Shown: piece by piece, positions 17,096 through 26,104 of the stretch
Layout: each line of letters opens with the position of its first letter
Numbering within the stretch: the first letter of the stretch is position 1
Assembly: GCF_003999975.1 (NCBI RefSeq)
Contig: NZ_RJAC01000008.1
Location: 124,001-188,000, forward strand
Direction: 5' to 3'
Source: Actinoplanes solisilvae
GTDB lineage: Bacteria > Actinomycetota > Actinomycetes > Mycobacteriales > Micromonosporaceae
DNA: 64,000 nucleotides
Program-made: the position numbers and the translations under genes
The notes under the pieces: generated by a model
What the model was told of the DNA's origin: nothing
Databases searched by the model: none
The model's input: only the letters and a program-made list of their open reading frames with translations

Positions 17096-17836
17096 ATGGC
17101 GCACGACCGATCGAGTACACCGCCGAGACTGCGCAGCTGGGCCGAGGTCGATCCGGGGCGCTACCCGTTCAACCCGACCGCGGTCCCGGTGTTGATTCAG
17201 ACGGTTACTCCGGTGGCCGGGCGATCTGATTTGAGCGCATGGACCGAAGCGGTCAGTGTCGTGCTGTCCGACCGCTACGGCCCCTGGGCGTACCGGTGGT
17301 ACTGGGCGCCAGAGGTATGGCAGCAAGGGTGGAACTGGATCACCTCGTTTCCTGCTCCGGCCGAGGCGCCGGCTCTGGCAGTCGACGCGCTGCTGACCTG
17401 GCGACGGTGGCTGATGAGGATTGCCGAACGATTCGACGAGTACCTGCCGTTGCTCGATCCGAACGCCGAGCCGGGTGACCTCACCGCGGCTTGGGAGTCC
17501 GCTATCGCGGAGCTGATGAGGTTGGCTGTCGCCCCCATGTCCGATGACGGCAGCTGCCGAGGCCAGTGCCGCAGGATCCTCGAATGGTTTCTCACAGCTG
17601 CCGGCGTGCCGGAAGAAACCGCGGCATCGCTGGTCAACAGTGCAGTCGACGTGCGCCTCGACTGGAGAACTCCGACAGCGGCTGAGGTCGTCGACGTGGC
17701 CGAACGGCTCACGCGAGACGTGCTCGAACTCGACGGGATCGCGTCGACCGTGGTTACCGACACATGGCCGGACACATGGCCGCAGAACTGGCCAGTGTGG
17801 AGGGCCATGAACACAGCGAGCCGGGAGAATATGTGA
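17096..17836 (+). CDS. hypothetical protein rich in Trp, function unknown
   Basis: The 246-residue protein has many tryptophans (AYRWYWAPEVWQQGWNWIT, DTWPDTWPQNWPVW). It is predicted soluble and mostly alpha-helical, with a Pro-rich start (RSWAEVDPGRYPFNPTAVPVL). The middle repeats helix pairs with Leu and Glu. I recognise no catalytic motif or family. ATG start at 17096 with a weak ribosome site. The 170 bp after its stop hold no gene. Its composition differs from its neighbours, so it belongs to the accessory stretch between 15 and 22 kb. Confidence 0.65.
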   Translation: MAHDRSSTPPRLRSWAEVDPGRYPFNPTAVPVLIQTVTPVAGRSDLSAWTEAVSVVLSDRYGPWAYRWYWAPEVWQQGWNWITSFPAPAEAPALAVDALLTWRRWLMRIAERFDEYLPLLDPNAEPGDLTAAWESAIAELMRLAVAPMSDDGSCRGQCRRILEWFLTAAGVPEETAASLVNSAVDVRLDWRTPTAAEVVDVAERLTRDVLELDGIASTVVTDTWPDTWPQNWPVWRAMNTASRENM

Positions 17837-18007
17837 TCAGGTGTCCTGCGGAGTCGAGTCCGGATCTGCGGCCTGTCGCATTCTTCTCGGCTGGATCAGT
17901 GAGCGAGAACCCACCACCATCCTGAGCCGCCTGGTGCACCAGCGACCCGCCGCTCGCTCCGCGATCCCATAGGTGCGGAGCCGATGCCGCTGGGACGCTC
18001 GACAACG

Positions 18008-19006
18008 TCAGTTGCCGGCGCCGAGGGTGTGCATCATCGCTGTCGGGTAGCGGTCGCCGCGAGCCGATCCGAAGGGGACGGCCTTTTCGATCTCGGCCAG
18101 GTCGTCGTCGGTCAGGGTCAGGTCCAGCGCGGGCAGGGCTTCGCCGAGCCGTTCGCGGGTGCGGGCGCCGACGAGCGGGATGATGTCGTCGCCCTGGGCG
18201 GCCACCCAAGCGATCGCCACCTGGGCCACGGTCGCGTTCTTCGCTGCGGCGACCGAGCGCAGGGCTTCGACCAACGTCAGGTTGTGGGTCAGGTTGTCGC
18301 CGTTGAAGCGGGGGCTCATGCCGCGGAAGTCGCCGGGCCGGCTTTCGCGGGCGGCCGTCCAGTGGCCCGAGATCAAGCCCCGGCTCAGGACGCCGTACGC
18401 GGTGAGGCCGATGCCCAGTGAGCGGAGAGCGGGCAGCACCTCGTCCTCGATCGCACGCGAGATGAGCGAGTATTCGATCTGCAGGTCGGCGACGGGGTGG
18501 ACCGCGTGCGCCCGCCGGATGGTCGAGGCGTCGACCTCCGAGAGCCCGAGATGCCGTACGTACCCGGCTTCGATCATCTCTTTGACGGCGCCGACCGTGT
18601 CTTCGATGGGGACGGCGGGGTCGAGGCGGGCCGGGCGGTAGATGTCGATGTGGTCGACGCCGAGGCGGGTCAGTGAGTAGGCCAGGAAGTTCTTGACGGC
18701 GGCGGGGCGGGTGTCGGCGCCGCCCCATGACATGTCGGGGCCGCGCAGGCCGCCGAATTTGACGCTGAGCTGGTAGCTGTCGCGGGGGCGGCCGCGCAGC
18801 GCCTCGGCCAGCAGCAGCTCGTTGTGGCCCATGCCATAGAAGTCACCCGTGTCGATCAGGGTGACGCCCGCGTCGAGCGCGGCGTGCACGGTGGCGATGG
18901 CCTCGGCGCGGTCGACCGGACCGTATGCCCCGCCCGACATGCCCATCGCGCCGAGACCCAGCTTGCCCACGGCCGGTCCGGTCGTGCCCAGGGTGACAGT
19001 TCGCAT
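18008..19006 (-). CDS. aldo/keto reductase
   Basis: This 332-residue TIM-barrel reductase is likely NADPH-dependent. The N-terminus has VGKLGLGAMGMSGGAYG. The catalytic region LIDTGDFYGMGHNE carries the Asp and Tyr, and a Lys follows in SVKFG. Later comes DHIDIYRPARLDP, which replaces the more usual Q-P-H at the active-site His, then LGLSEVDASTIRRAH, and a cofactor tail (LVGARTRERLGEAL). It is of the YhdN/AKR11-13 type. The ATG at 19004-19006 has an AAGGAG site. The divergent XRE regulator 125 bp away probably controls it. Confidence 0.93.
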   Translation of the reverse strand: MRTVTLGTTGPAVGKLGLGAMGMSGGAYGPVDRAEAIATVHAALDAGVTLIDTGDFYGMGHNELLLAEALRGRPRDSYQLSVKFGGLRGPDMSWGGADTRPAAVKNFLAYSLTRLGVDHIDIYRPARLDPAVPIEDTVGAVKEMIEAGYVRHLGLSEVDASTIRRAHAVHPVADLQIEYSLISRAIEDEVLPALRSLGIGLTAYGVLSRGLISGHWTAARESRPGDFRGMSPRFNGDNLTHNLTLVEALRSVAAAKNATVAQVAIAWVAAQGDDIIPLVGARTRERLGEALPALDLTLTDDDLAEIEKAVPFGSARGDRYPTAMMHTLGAGN

Positions 19007-19131
19007 CGTGTGCTCCTTCGTCGATGTTCTGGACCGAGCTTGCACCGGTTTGCGGGCGGGCGGGAGCGGAGCGTTCATCGTGGGATCGCGAGTCCCTGGA
19101 TAGGCCGCCACGAGGAGGGCAGCATGAAGAC

Positions 19132-19980
19132 ATGCAGCGTGACGACCTGGCCGACTTCCTTCGCCGCCGCCGTGAGGCGATCCGCCCGGCCGAGGTGGGC
19201 CTGACCGACGGCCCCCGACGGCGCACCACCGGGCTGCGCCGCGAAGAGGTCGCGATGCTCGCGGGCATGTCGGTCGACTACGTCGTCCGCCTCGAGCAGG
19301 GCCGCAGCAGCCAGCCGTCGACCCAGCTCCTCGGCGCGCTGGCCCGCGCCCTGCGACTGTCCGACGATCAGCGCGCTCACCTGTTCCATCTGGCCGGTCA
19401 CCAGCCGCCACCTGCGATGGGCACCGCCTGCCTGGCTCGCGCGGGGCTGCTGCGCATGCTCGACCTGCTCGGTGACACGCCGGCGCTGGTGCTCAGCGAC
19501 CTCGGTGAGACTCTCGCCCAGAACCGCATGTCACTGCTGCTCAGCGGCGACATGACCGGCTTCGAGGGCGACCGCCGCTACCACGTCTACCGCTGGTTCA
19601 CCGACCCCGCTCTGCGCGCCATGCACCCGGCCGACGAGCACGATCATCAGGCCCGGGTGATCGTGGCCGACCTGCGCGCGGTGGCGGGGCGCAGGCACGA
19701 CGACCCGACCGTCGCCCGGCTGGTCGAAAAGCTGCAGACCGAGAGCGAGACCTTCCGCGAGCTGTGGACCGAGCACGAGGTCGGGGTGCGCCGCGCCGAC
19801 CGCAAGACGATCATGCATGCGCGGGTCGGCCCGGTGCTGGTCGACTGCGAGACCCTCGTCACGCCCGACCAGCGGCAGCTCCTGCTGGTGCTGACGCCGG
19901 CCGACGCCGAGTCCCGCGAAAGGCTGGAACTGCTGCGCGTGGTCGGCGTCGAAGAGTTCGCGACGGTTCCGGAGAGCTAA
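19132..19980 (+). CDS. XRE-family regulator with MmyB-like ligand-binding domain
   Basis: This 282-residue transcription regulator starts DLADFLRRRREAIRP. TTGLRREEVAMLAGMSVDYVVRLEQGR (residues about 30-57) is the helix-turn-helix typical of actinobacterial MLTR proteins. The C-terminal part (LLGDTPALVLSDLGETLAQN, HVYRWFTDPALRAMHP) is the MmyB-type PAS-like sensor. It is divergent from the aldo-keto reductase, the usual arrangement in which such regulators repress a neighbouring oxidoreductase. A GAGGAGG site sits 13 bases before the chosen ATG; a nearer ATG at 19124 is in another frame. Confidence 0.92.
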   Translation: MQRDDLADFLRRRREAIRPAEVGLTDGPRRRTTGLRREEVAMLAGMSVDYVVRLEQGRSSQPSTQLLGALARALRLSDDQRAHLFHLAGHQPPPAMGTACLARAGLLRMLDLLGDTPALVLSDLGETLAQNRMSLLLSGDMTGFEGDRRYHVYRWFTDPALRAMHPADEHDHQARVIVADLRAVAGRRHDDPTVARLVEKLQTESETFRELWTEHEVGVRRADRKTIMHARVGPVLVDCETLVTPDQRQLLLVLTPADAESRERLELLRVVGVEEFATVPES

Positions 19981-19992
19981 GCTTTCGCAGTC

Positions 19993-20712
19993 ATGCCTGA
20001 AAGCTCCCGGCGCCGACTGGTCCTGCTGGTCGGGTCCGTCGTTCTGATCCTGGCCGCGGTCAATGTGGCCGACAAGTTCGGGCCCCATCACACCGGCCTG
20101 GTCGTCGGTCCGCTCGTGGCGCTGATTCTGGTGCTGCTGGCCCGCAAGGTTGGCCTGAGCTGGCACGATCTCGGGCTTTCCCGGCGTACGCTCGTGCCCG
20201 GCCTCAAGTACGCCCTCGGCGCGATCCTGGCCGTCGCGGTCGTCTACGCGATCGGTGTCGCGCTGCCACTCACCCGGCCCGCGTTCCACGACGTCCGCTA
20301 CCACCTGCACCCCGGCGCGGCGCTGCTGACGGCCTTCATCGTCGTGCCGCTCGGCACGGTCCTGCTCGAAGAGGTCGCCTTCCGCGGCGTGCTGCTGGGC
20401 CTGGTCAACCGGCATCGCGGCGCCGTCTGGGCGAGCGTGACGTCGTCGGTGCTCTTCGGCCTCTGGCACATCTTGCCGTCGCTGCGCCTCAACGACGCCA
20501 ACCAGGCGGTCGGCTCGGCCGTCGGCGGCGGCACCACGGGCCGCGTGCTGGCCGTCCTGGGAGCGGTCGCCTTCACCGCGGTCGCCGGCCTGCTGCTCTG
20601 CGAGTTGCGCCGCCGCAGCGGAAGCCTCCTCGCGGCCGCCGCCCTGCACTGGGCCACCAACGGTCTGGGCCTGCTGATAGCGGCCGGCCTGGCCACGACA
20701 AGCCTCGTCTGA
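19993..20712 (+). CDS. CPBP family intramembrane glutamic protease
   Basis: This 239-residue membrane protein has about six to eight hydrophobic segments. The three Abi/CAAX-protease motifs are visible: EEVAFRG (126-132), FGLWH (155-159) and HWATN near 215. These form the membrane-embedded active site of the Rce1-like family, whose bacterial members process peptides or serve in bacteriocin self-protection. It begins 12 bp after the XRE regulator gene on the same strand, so the two may be co-transcribed. The substrate is unknown. Confidence 0.9.
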   Translation: MPESSRRRLVLLVGSVVLILAAVNVADKFGPHHTGLVVGPLVALILVLLARKVGLSWHDLGLSRRTLVPGLKYALGAILAVAVVYAIGVALPLTRPAFHDVRYHLHPGAALLTAFIVVPLGTVLLEEVAFRGVLLGLVNRHRGAVWASVTSSVLFGLWHILPSLRLNDANQAVGSAVGGGTTGRVLAVLGAVAFTAVAGLLLCELRRRSGSLLAAAALHWATNGLGLLIAAGLATTSLV

Positions 20713-20739
20713 GTACTGCCCGGCCCCAGCGAGCCGATC

Positions 20740-21010
20740 ACGCTGGGCTGAGCGCTCCGCCGGAGGCGTCGACCAGCTCGAAGCCCGAGCCGGCCGTCAG
20801 ATCACGTACCGTCGCCGAGACGAGCAGCCATCGGCCGGAAGACCAGACCGTTCGCGTACGCCTTACCCGTGTCCGGGTCCAGTCCGAGCAGCCAATTCAC
20901 ACGCTCGCCGTACGCTCGGGCCGTCGCCGGCCGCGAGCATGTCGCCGATCGCGGTGACCGGGCCGTCGTACACCGCGACCGTGGCGCTGTCGGGGTTGAG
21001 CGGCCTTCAC
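20740..21010 (-). pseudogene. decayed gene with several frameshifts
   Basis: On the minus strand, protein-like segments lie in different frames: NPDSATVAVYDGPVTAIGDM, then VNWLLGLDPDTGKAYANGLV, then GRWLLVSATVRDLTAGSGFE and a stop near 20740. They read as one disrupted coding region, with shifts at about 20910 and 20840. The family is not recognised. The stretch from 21011 to 21171 holds no further gene. Confidence 0.4.
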
Positions 21011-21171
21011 GAGACTTCGAGGCGACTCTCCTGGACCCGGCTGTCCTGATCGCCCGGCGCTGCCGTGACGCATCCGGTCAGCCGCCGAACCAGCTCGATC
21101 CTGGCCGCCATGTCCGCTGGCCTGAGCACCCAGCCGGCGATCAGCCTGCTGGCGTGGCTGTCGAACACCAC

Positions 21172-21540
21172 CTATTCGACGATGTCCAGGTCAAGGTGCA
21201 GCGCCAGTGCCTCACGTACCGCGAGGTGGAGCCGCTCCGGAAGCTCCCCGACTTCTTCGACGATCCGACGAATGTCCACCGACCTGATCTGTTCGGCTTG
21301 GATCTTGCTTTCCTGGTCCAGGCCGGCGCCGTCCACGGCGGCCCCGTCGATCAATACTTGAAAGGCATAGAGCCGGGATGTGTTGGAAGTGATCGGCAGT
21401 ACCGAGATGACCCCACGCCCGTTACGTTGCGCGGCCCGAACAGCCCGGTCGTTGCACACCACAAGCGCTGGCCGGGTCTTGTCGGCTTCGCTGCCCACAG
21501 CGGGGTCCAGATTTACCCGGACGATGCTGCCCCATCTCAC
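21172..21540 (-). CDS. PemK/MazF-family toxin (mRNA interferase)
   Basis: The 122-residue protein matches the MazF fold. It has VRWGSIVRVNLDPAVGSEADKTRPALVVCND, then GVISVLPITSNTS, and a QAEQIRSVDIRRI segment followed by a C-terminal helix. MazF toxins cut mRNA at short motifs. The start is a GTG overlapping the antitoxin stop in GTGA, the standard order of antitoxin first. Decayed genes flank the pair. All family hallmarks are intact, so it is probably functional. Confidence 0.9.
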   Translation of the reverse strand: MRWGSIVRVNLDPAVGSEADKTRPALVVCNDRAVRAAQRNGRGVISVLPITSNTSRLYAFQVLIDGAAVDGAGLDQESKIQAEQIRSVDIRRIVEEVGELPERLHLAVREALALHLDLDIVE

Positions 21541-21743
21541 GACGGCAGACCGTCGGCGGTCGCGTTGTCCCACAGAGCCTGCTCGCCGCTCGCCTCAAAT
21601 TCATCGAATGCCGCTTCGTACTGCTCGTCGAGCTGGCTGCGCCGCAACAACTGCACCGCTTGGTGGAGCACAGCCGACCGGTTGGTGCCCTGCGCGTCGA
21701 GGAACGCCACATCCGAATCCGGCAGACTCACACTAATCTTCAC
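21537..21743 (-). CDS. antitoxin of MazE/ribbon-helix-helix type
   Basis: The 68-residue partner of the MazF-like toxin begins MKISVSLPDSDVAFLDAQG, a beta strand and helix typical of ribbon-helix-helix DNA-binding domains. NRSAVLHQAVQLLRR follows, then an acidic toxin-binding tail (DEQYEAAFDEFEASGE, LWDN). It is expected to repress its own operon and neutralise the toxin. Confidence 0.88.
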   Translation of the reverse strand: MKISVSLPDSDVAFLDAQGTNRSAVLHQAVQLLRRSQLDEQYEAAFDEFEASGEQALWDNATADGLPS

Positions 21744-21799
21744 ACCAACAATGCTACCTGGGGTAGGACGATTCGAGAATCGAGACCTGAGCCCGGATC

Positions 21800-21995
21800 C
21801 TCACAGCGGCCGCCACTCGGGTTCCAACCATTCACGGTCGCGGGTGAGCTTGAGTCGTGCCCCGGTGATGTGGCTGCCAGCCCGCAACGAGCGCCTGCCG
21901 GACGATCTTCACGATCAGAGCCGGCTCGGCCGGGTTCAGTTCGAACCGGGGTTCCCCGCCGGACTCGATGCGGGCGCCGGGTCGTGCTGCCCGAC
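21800..21995 (-). pseudogene. C-terminal remnant of a conserved hypothetical gene
   Basis: The minus strand reads RIESGGEPRFELNPAEP, then IVKIVRQALVAGWQP, then after a one-base shift near 21855 LKLTRDREWLEPEWRPL and a stop. This looks like the tail of a real protein broken by a frameshift and lacking its upstream part. It lies directly downstream of the HerA-like gene. The family is unknown. Confidence 0.4.
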
Positions 21996-22009
21996 GTCAG
22001 ACACGCCGA

Positions 22010-25000
22010 TCACTCATGGGCGGCGGCCCGCCGGATGACCTCCTCGGCTGTCAGCGGGCTCGGCGGGTGGTGGCTCAAGCAGAACGGCGCCCGCATCTTC
22101 ACGAAACTCGCCCCCTCGACCGCGGCGTAGAACTCGCCTCGGTCGAGCCGGCCGACGTCGGGGATGGGGCTGCCCTTCACCCGGGCGATCTCCTGGGCCG
22201 CGTCGATCTGGGTCATGCTGGTCAGCAGCCCGAAGAACTGGGTGGCGGCGTTGCCCGGGATGCGGTTGTGCAGCCCCTTCGGCGCCTGGGTGGCGAAGAC
22301 CAGGCCGAGACCGTACTTGCGGGCCTGCGACGCCAGCATCAGCGTGCTGTGCGTGCACGGTGTCATCGCGCCGGACGGGGCGAAGTTCTGCGCCTCGTCC
22401 ATGACGAACAGGCCGCCGAGCGGACGGTCGCCGGCCGGGTTGCGCTTGATCCACGAGAACAGCGCGACCTGGAGCTGGTTGACGAACGTCTGCTGCTGCT
22501 TCTGATCGTTCAGGCCGACGAAGCTGATCACCGAGATCCGCGCCCGTTTGCCCGGCGGCGGCGTCAGCAGCTCACCGGGGTCGGCCAGGGCGCCCGCCCC
22601 GCCGAACAACGGATCGTTGATCTTCGCGGCCTTGAGGAGCTGCGACATCTTCGCGGCCAGCTTGATGCCGTCCTCGTCGAGGTCGCTGATCCCCTCGGGC
22701 AGGTCACCGAGCAGGTCGACCAGGCCGTCGAGGTCGCTGCCGCCCCGGCGGGCGTAGTGGGTGAGCGACTGCCGCAGCACCGACTGGCTGAGCCGGGCCT
22801 TCTCGGTCGTGCCGTCGGCGCGGGCGTGCGGCGCGAGGGCGGAGACCGCCACCTCGATGCCCGCTTCGAACGCGTCCGGGTCGTCGACGATCTCGGCGAA
22901 GTCGGGCAGCGGCCGGAAGCTCAGCGGACGGCCGCCGCGCCACCGCGGGGTCCACACGACGACGTCGGTGTTCGCGAGGTAGTCGGCGGCCCGTGCGTCG
23001 TCGCCCGGCCACCATGAGTCCGGCGGTTCCCGGTGCGGGTCGCCGAGCCGCGCGAGGTCGTTGTTGGGGTCGAGAACGATCGCCGACACACCCTGGAGGG
23101 CGCACTCCTCGATCAGCCGCCGGATCAGCACCGTCTTGCCCGACCCCGAACCGGCGAAGATCGCCGTGTGCCGCCGCAACGCCTCCAGCCCGACGGCGAC
23201 CCGGCCCTGGCCGTCCACCGCGGCCCCGATCGCGATGGCCCCGACCGGCACGGCCGACGATTCGGAACCCGGCGCTTCAGCCCGCGGCGAGGCCGAGACA
23301 ACCGCGGGCGAGACAACCGCTGGCCCGACAACCGCCGGCCCGACAACCGTTGGCGTGACAACCGCCGGATCGACAACCTCGGGTACGACCAACGAACCGG
23401 CCAGAACGCTGATGTCGGCGGTCGGCCGGCGTGCGCCGAACCAGGGCCGCAGCGCCTCCTCGCCGAACTCGGCGATCATCCCCTGCAGCGCCGTCAGCCG
23501 GATCACGTCCTCCTCGGGGAAGTCGAGAGTCAAGCCGCCGGCCTCGTTGAATGCCTTGATCACTTCCTGGGTACGGGTTCCCGGCGACCACGACGGCGTC
23601 CGCAGCAGGAACAACCGCCGCCGGGACACCCCCTCGGTCAGCCCGGCCGAGGTGATCGCGTTGCGGATGCGGTTCAGCGCGGAGATGGGATGCTTCGCGC
23701 AGACCGCCCGGAACGACCAGTGAACCTCGTCCTCGTCGTCGGACTCGAGGGCGAGCCGCAACCGGGCGTGCAGCGCGGGTTTGCCGCCCGCCTGCGGGTC
23801 GATGCTGAACAACTCCCCGGTCGCGCCCTGCTCGGCGATCCAGGCGGTGAGACCGGCCCGCAGCAGTTCAGGCACGACCTGGTCCTCGGTGGTCTGGCTG
23901 AGCGCGGCCTCCGGATCGGCGATCTTGACGAGTTCGTCGTACCGGGTGTTGAACTCGGGGAATTCCGCGACCGGCTCCTCCCTCTCCGCGGGCCGGGCCG
24001 TCGGCGACTCCTGAGCGGAATAGAGGAGGTGCGTGAGCTCGGTGATCTTGTCTTCGGCGAGTCTGGCCCGGACGTGCCGGTCGACCGTCCGAAGGAGTTC
24101 CCGGGGCGTGAACTGAACCGCCTCGGCGAACGCCTCGGGCCGCACCGGCCAGGTGGGGTACGGCGGCTCGAACTCCACCTCGGCGAAGCGATCGGCGAAC
24201 CGGCGGGCCACGAGCCGCTCGCCGACCTCGCGGGTGGGGATCTCCTTGAGCCACGCCGCTTCCCGGAACCTGTCCTGGACCGTGTCGGTGACCTGACCCT
24301 TGATGTCCTGCCAGGTCTTGGGCAGGCAGGCCACCACGGACAGGGTGCGCCGGGTGTTCTCGCGCAGCGACATCAGGCCACCGGCGATCTGTTCGAGCAG
24401 CAGCGCGGTCTGCCAGTTGGCCCGGTCGCCGCCGGCCGTCGACTTCACCGATTGAGCGATGAGGATGTCGATCTGGTCGACGGCGATGACCGTCGGCCCG
24501 GTGAGGGAGAGCAGCCTCGACACCTCACGGACGATCTCCTGGGCGGAGCGTTTGCCGCGGCGCATCCCCCAGGCCGCCCGGTCGCCCGGCTCCTCCTCGT
24601 CGTTCGAGCAGAGGAAGTCGTAGCCGACGTCCTGCGCCGGCAGGGACGAGGACGCCTGCAGCACCAGGGCGCGGGCGGTGTCCTGACACTCCATGCCGAT
24701 CTGCCGATGGTGTTTGCGCAGCAGGTCGATGAACGCGTCGAGCGCGGGGCGGGTCAGTTCGTACTCGCCGATCAGCGCGCGCTTGACCGGCCGCGGGGCC
24801 TCGATGAGCTCGGCGAGTTGCCGGAGGAAGAACTCCAGCTGGGTGTCGCCGTCGGGGCGTGGCCGGGCGAAACCGTCGAGCAACGCCATGGTGGTGTTGC
24901 GCCAGAAGGACTTGGCCTCGCGAATCTCGACCAGGAAGAAGTAGCCGGCGTCCGACTGGATCCGCTCGCGCACCGTGCCCAGCAGGTGGGTCTTTCCGGT

Positions 25001-25198
25001 GCCCCGCGGGCCCTGCAGCGCCAGGCCCATCGGGCTCTCGAGGTTGCGCCGCGCCTCGTCGACCCCTTCCATGACCAGGGCGAGCAGGTCTTCGTGCAGG
25101 CCGTCCACGTGGTACGGAGCGGGACGCCAGACGTCGTCGGGGGTCGGCGCCCAGCTCAGCCGGAGGGCCGCCAACGCGCGACGCTGGTCCTCGTCCAC
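22010..25198 (-). CDS. fused AAA ATPase and HerA/VirB4-like ATPase
   Basis: This 1,062-residue protein has two P-loop ATPases. The N-terminal AAA domain has Walker A GPRGTGKT (63-70) and Walker B VIAVDQID (237-244), in the style of ORC/Cdc6 ATPases. A helical middle part follows. Then comes a linker at about 603-640 with repeated V-V-x-P-A units. The C-terminal HerA-type domain has AGSGSGKT near 682-689, LDPNNDLARLG, and a Walker B in LFVMDEAQNFAP near 935, plus FATQAPKGLHNRI. HerA-type pumps translocate DNA. The start is a GTG 13 bp after the winged-helix gene, so the two form an operon. Its place opposite the protease-STAND gene suggests a defence role (inference). Confidence 0.82.
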   Translation of the reverse strand: MDEDQRRALAALRLSWAPTPDDVWRPAPYHVDGLHEDLLALVMEGVDEARRNLESPMGLALQGPRGTGKTHLLGTVRERIQSDAGYFFLVEIREAKSFWRNTTMALLDGFARPRPDGDTQLEFFLRQLAELIEAPRPVKRALIGEYELTRPALDAFIDLLRKHHRQIGMECQDTARALVLQASSSLPAQDVGYDFLCSNDEEEPGDRAAWGMRRGKRSAQEIVREVSRLLSLTGPTVIAVDQIDILIAQSVKSTAGGDRANWQTALLLEQIAGGLMSLRENTRRTLSVVACLPKTWQDIKGQVTDTVQDRFREAAWLKEIPTREVGERLVARRFADRFAEVEFEPPYPTWPVRPEAFAEAVQFTPRELLRTVDRHVRARLAEDKITELTHLLYSAQESPTARPAEREEPVAEFPEFNTRYDELVKIADPEAALSQTTEDQVVPELLRAGLTAWIAEQGATGELFSIDPQAGGKPALHARLRLALESDDEDEVHWSFRAVCAKHPISALNRIRNAITSAGLTEGVSRRRLFLLRTPSWSPGTRTQEVIKAFNEAGGLTLDFPEEDVIRLTALQGMIAEFGEEALRPWFGARRPTADISVLAGSLVVPEVVDPAVVTPTVVGPAVVGPAVVSPAVVSASPRAEAPGSESSAVPVGAIAIGAAVDGQGRVAVGLEALRRHTAIFAGSGSGKTVLIRRLIEECALQGVSAIVLDPNNDLARLGDPHREPPDSWWPGDDARAADYLANTDVVVWTPRWRGGRPLSFRPLPDFAEIVDDPDAFEAGIEVAVSALAPHARADGTTEKARLSQSVLRQSLTHYARRGGSDLDGLVDLLGDLPEGISDLDEDGIKLAAKMSQLLKAAKINDPLFGGAGALADPGELLTPPPGKRARISVISFVGLNDQKQQQTFVNQLQVALFSWIKRNPAGDRPLGGLFVMDEAQNFAPSGAMTPCTHSTLMLASQARKYGLGLVFATQAPKGLHNRIPGNAATQFFGLLTSMTQIDAAQEIARVKGSPIPDVGRLDRGEFYAAVEGASFVKMRAPFCLSHHPPSPLTAEEVIRRAAAHE
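23297..23386 (-). repeat. six 15-bp tandem repeats in the ATPase linker
   Basis: The core GACAACC(G/T) recurs every 15 bp from 23297 to about 23379 and encodes V-V-x-P-A/T units. Expansion or contraction would alter linker length without a frameshift. Confidence 0.75.
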
Positions 25199-25211
25199 CG
25201 GGCCGCCCTCG

Positions 25212-25835
25212 TCAGACGCTGATGGCGATGAGGTGCTTGGCCTGGTTGCCGATGCTCACCGCGGCCGCGCGTTGCCCACCGGTCAGCACCTTCTGGTTGG
25301 ACTCCGGCACCAGGTTGACGTCGCGGGCGCGGTTGAGCTCGATGAGCGCGTCGTCGAGTTCGGCCCGGTTCACGTCGGGCAGCGCCGCCCGCAGGTCTTC
25401 GAGCATCAGGTAGTCGCCGGGCCGTGCGGTGAGCGACGAGTACGCCTTGCGTACGCGCTCTTCCAGGCCGCTGTCGAGCGCGGCCGCGACCGGGGCCCCG
25501 GCCAGCCGGAAACGGAACAGATCTTCGGGTTTCGTGCCGGTCCGTTCGATCAGGTTGCGTACGAATCCCAGGGCCGCGTAGAGCGCCAATCCGACGGTTC
25601 CCGAGCCGGGCGGCTGGTCACCGTCGAGTTCGGTGACGGCGCGATCGTGCCCTTTCTGGGTCAGTTCGAGAATCATCGGGCGCCCACCGGCCTCGAGATA
25701 TCCCCAATTCACCAGCTCGTCGCGCTTGGGCTTTTTGAGACTGTTGCTGACGGCTGTGTTCGGGAGCGGTTCGGCATTGATCATCAAGGTGAGGAGAACA
25801 TACCGCTGCACCGATGTCAGCTCTTTATCGGTCAT
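25212..25835 (-). CDS. winged-helix partner protein of the HerA-like ATPase
   Basis: This 207-residue soluble protein starts at ATG 25833-25835 with a GAGGAG site. Its N-terminal 75 residues look like a winged helix (VQRYVLLTLMINAEPLPNTA, KRDELVNWGYLEAGG, LELTQKGHDRAV). The C-terminal half is a second helical domain (AYSSLTARPGDYLMLEDLRA, NRAELDDALIELNRA). It is the first gene of a two-gene operon with the ATPase. It could recruit the ATPase to DNA or act as its regulator. The family name is unknown to me. Confidence 0.65.
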   Translation of the reverse strand: MTDKELTSVQRYVLLTLMINAEPLPNTAVSNSLKKPKRDELVNWGYLEAGGRPMILELTQKGHDRAVTELDGDQPPGSGTVGLALYAALGFVRNLIERTGTKPEDLFRFRLAGAPVAAALDSGLEERVRKAYSSLTARPGDYLMLEDLRAALPDVNRAELDDALIELNRARDVNLVPESNQKVLTGGQRAAAVSIGNQAKHLIAISV

Positions 25836-26104
25836 ATTCGGGCACTCCTCGGGGCGCCCGGAGGCGCTGTTGATCTCGGTTCTCGCGGCGGGGCGCCGAT
25901 TACCGGCCCGATTCTGCCGACGTGGGAGCGGATCCCGCAAGGTGGTGTTCCGAGCCTGCCAATATCTGACACGGTACTTCTCAGTAGATCTTTTCCGGGC
26001 CTGCTCACACGCTTTCCTCAAACATTCGTTCGAGGCCGCCGAAATGCGATCTTGAACGGCCGGTATTGCCTCGCGGCCGCGATTGAAGGCAGCATGTCGC
26101 TTCG
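25836..26104. promoter_or_regulatory. divergent promoter region of the second conflict island
   Basis: These 269 bp separate two divergent operons. They are clearly less GC-rich than their flanks (for example around 25970-26045) and carry no convincing frame. Both promoters should lie here, so the two operons may be co-regulated. No clear palindrome was found. Confidence 0.45.
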
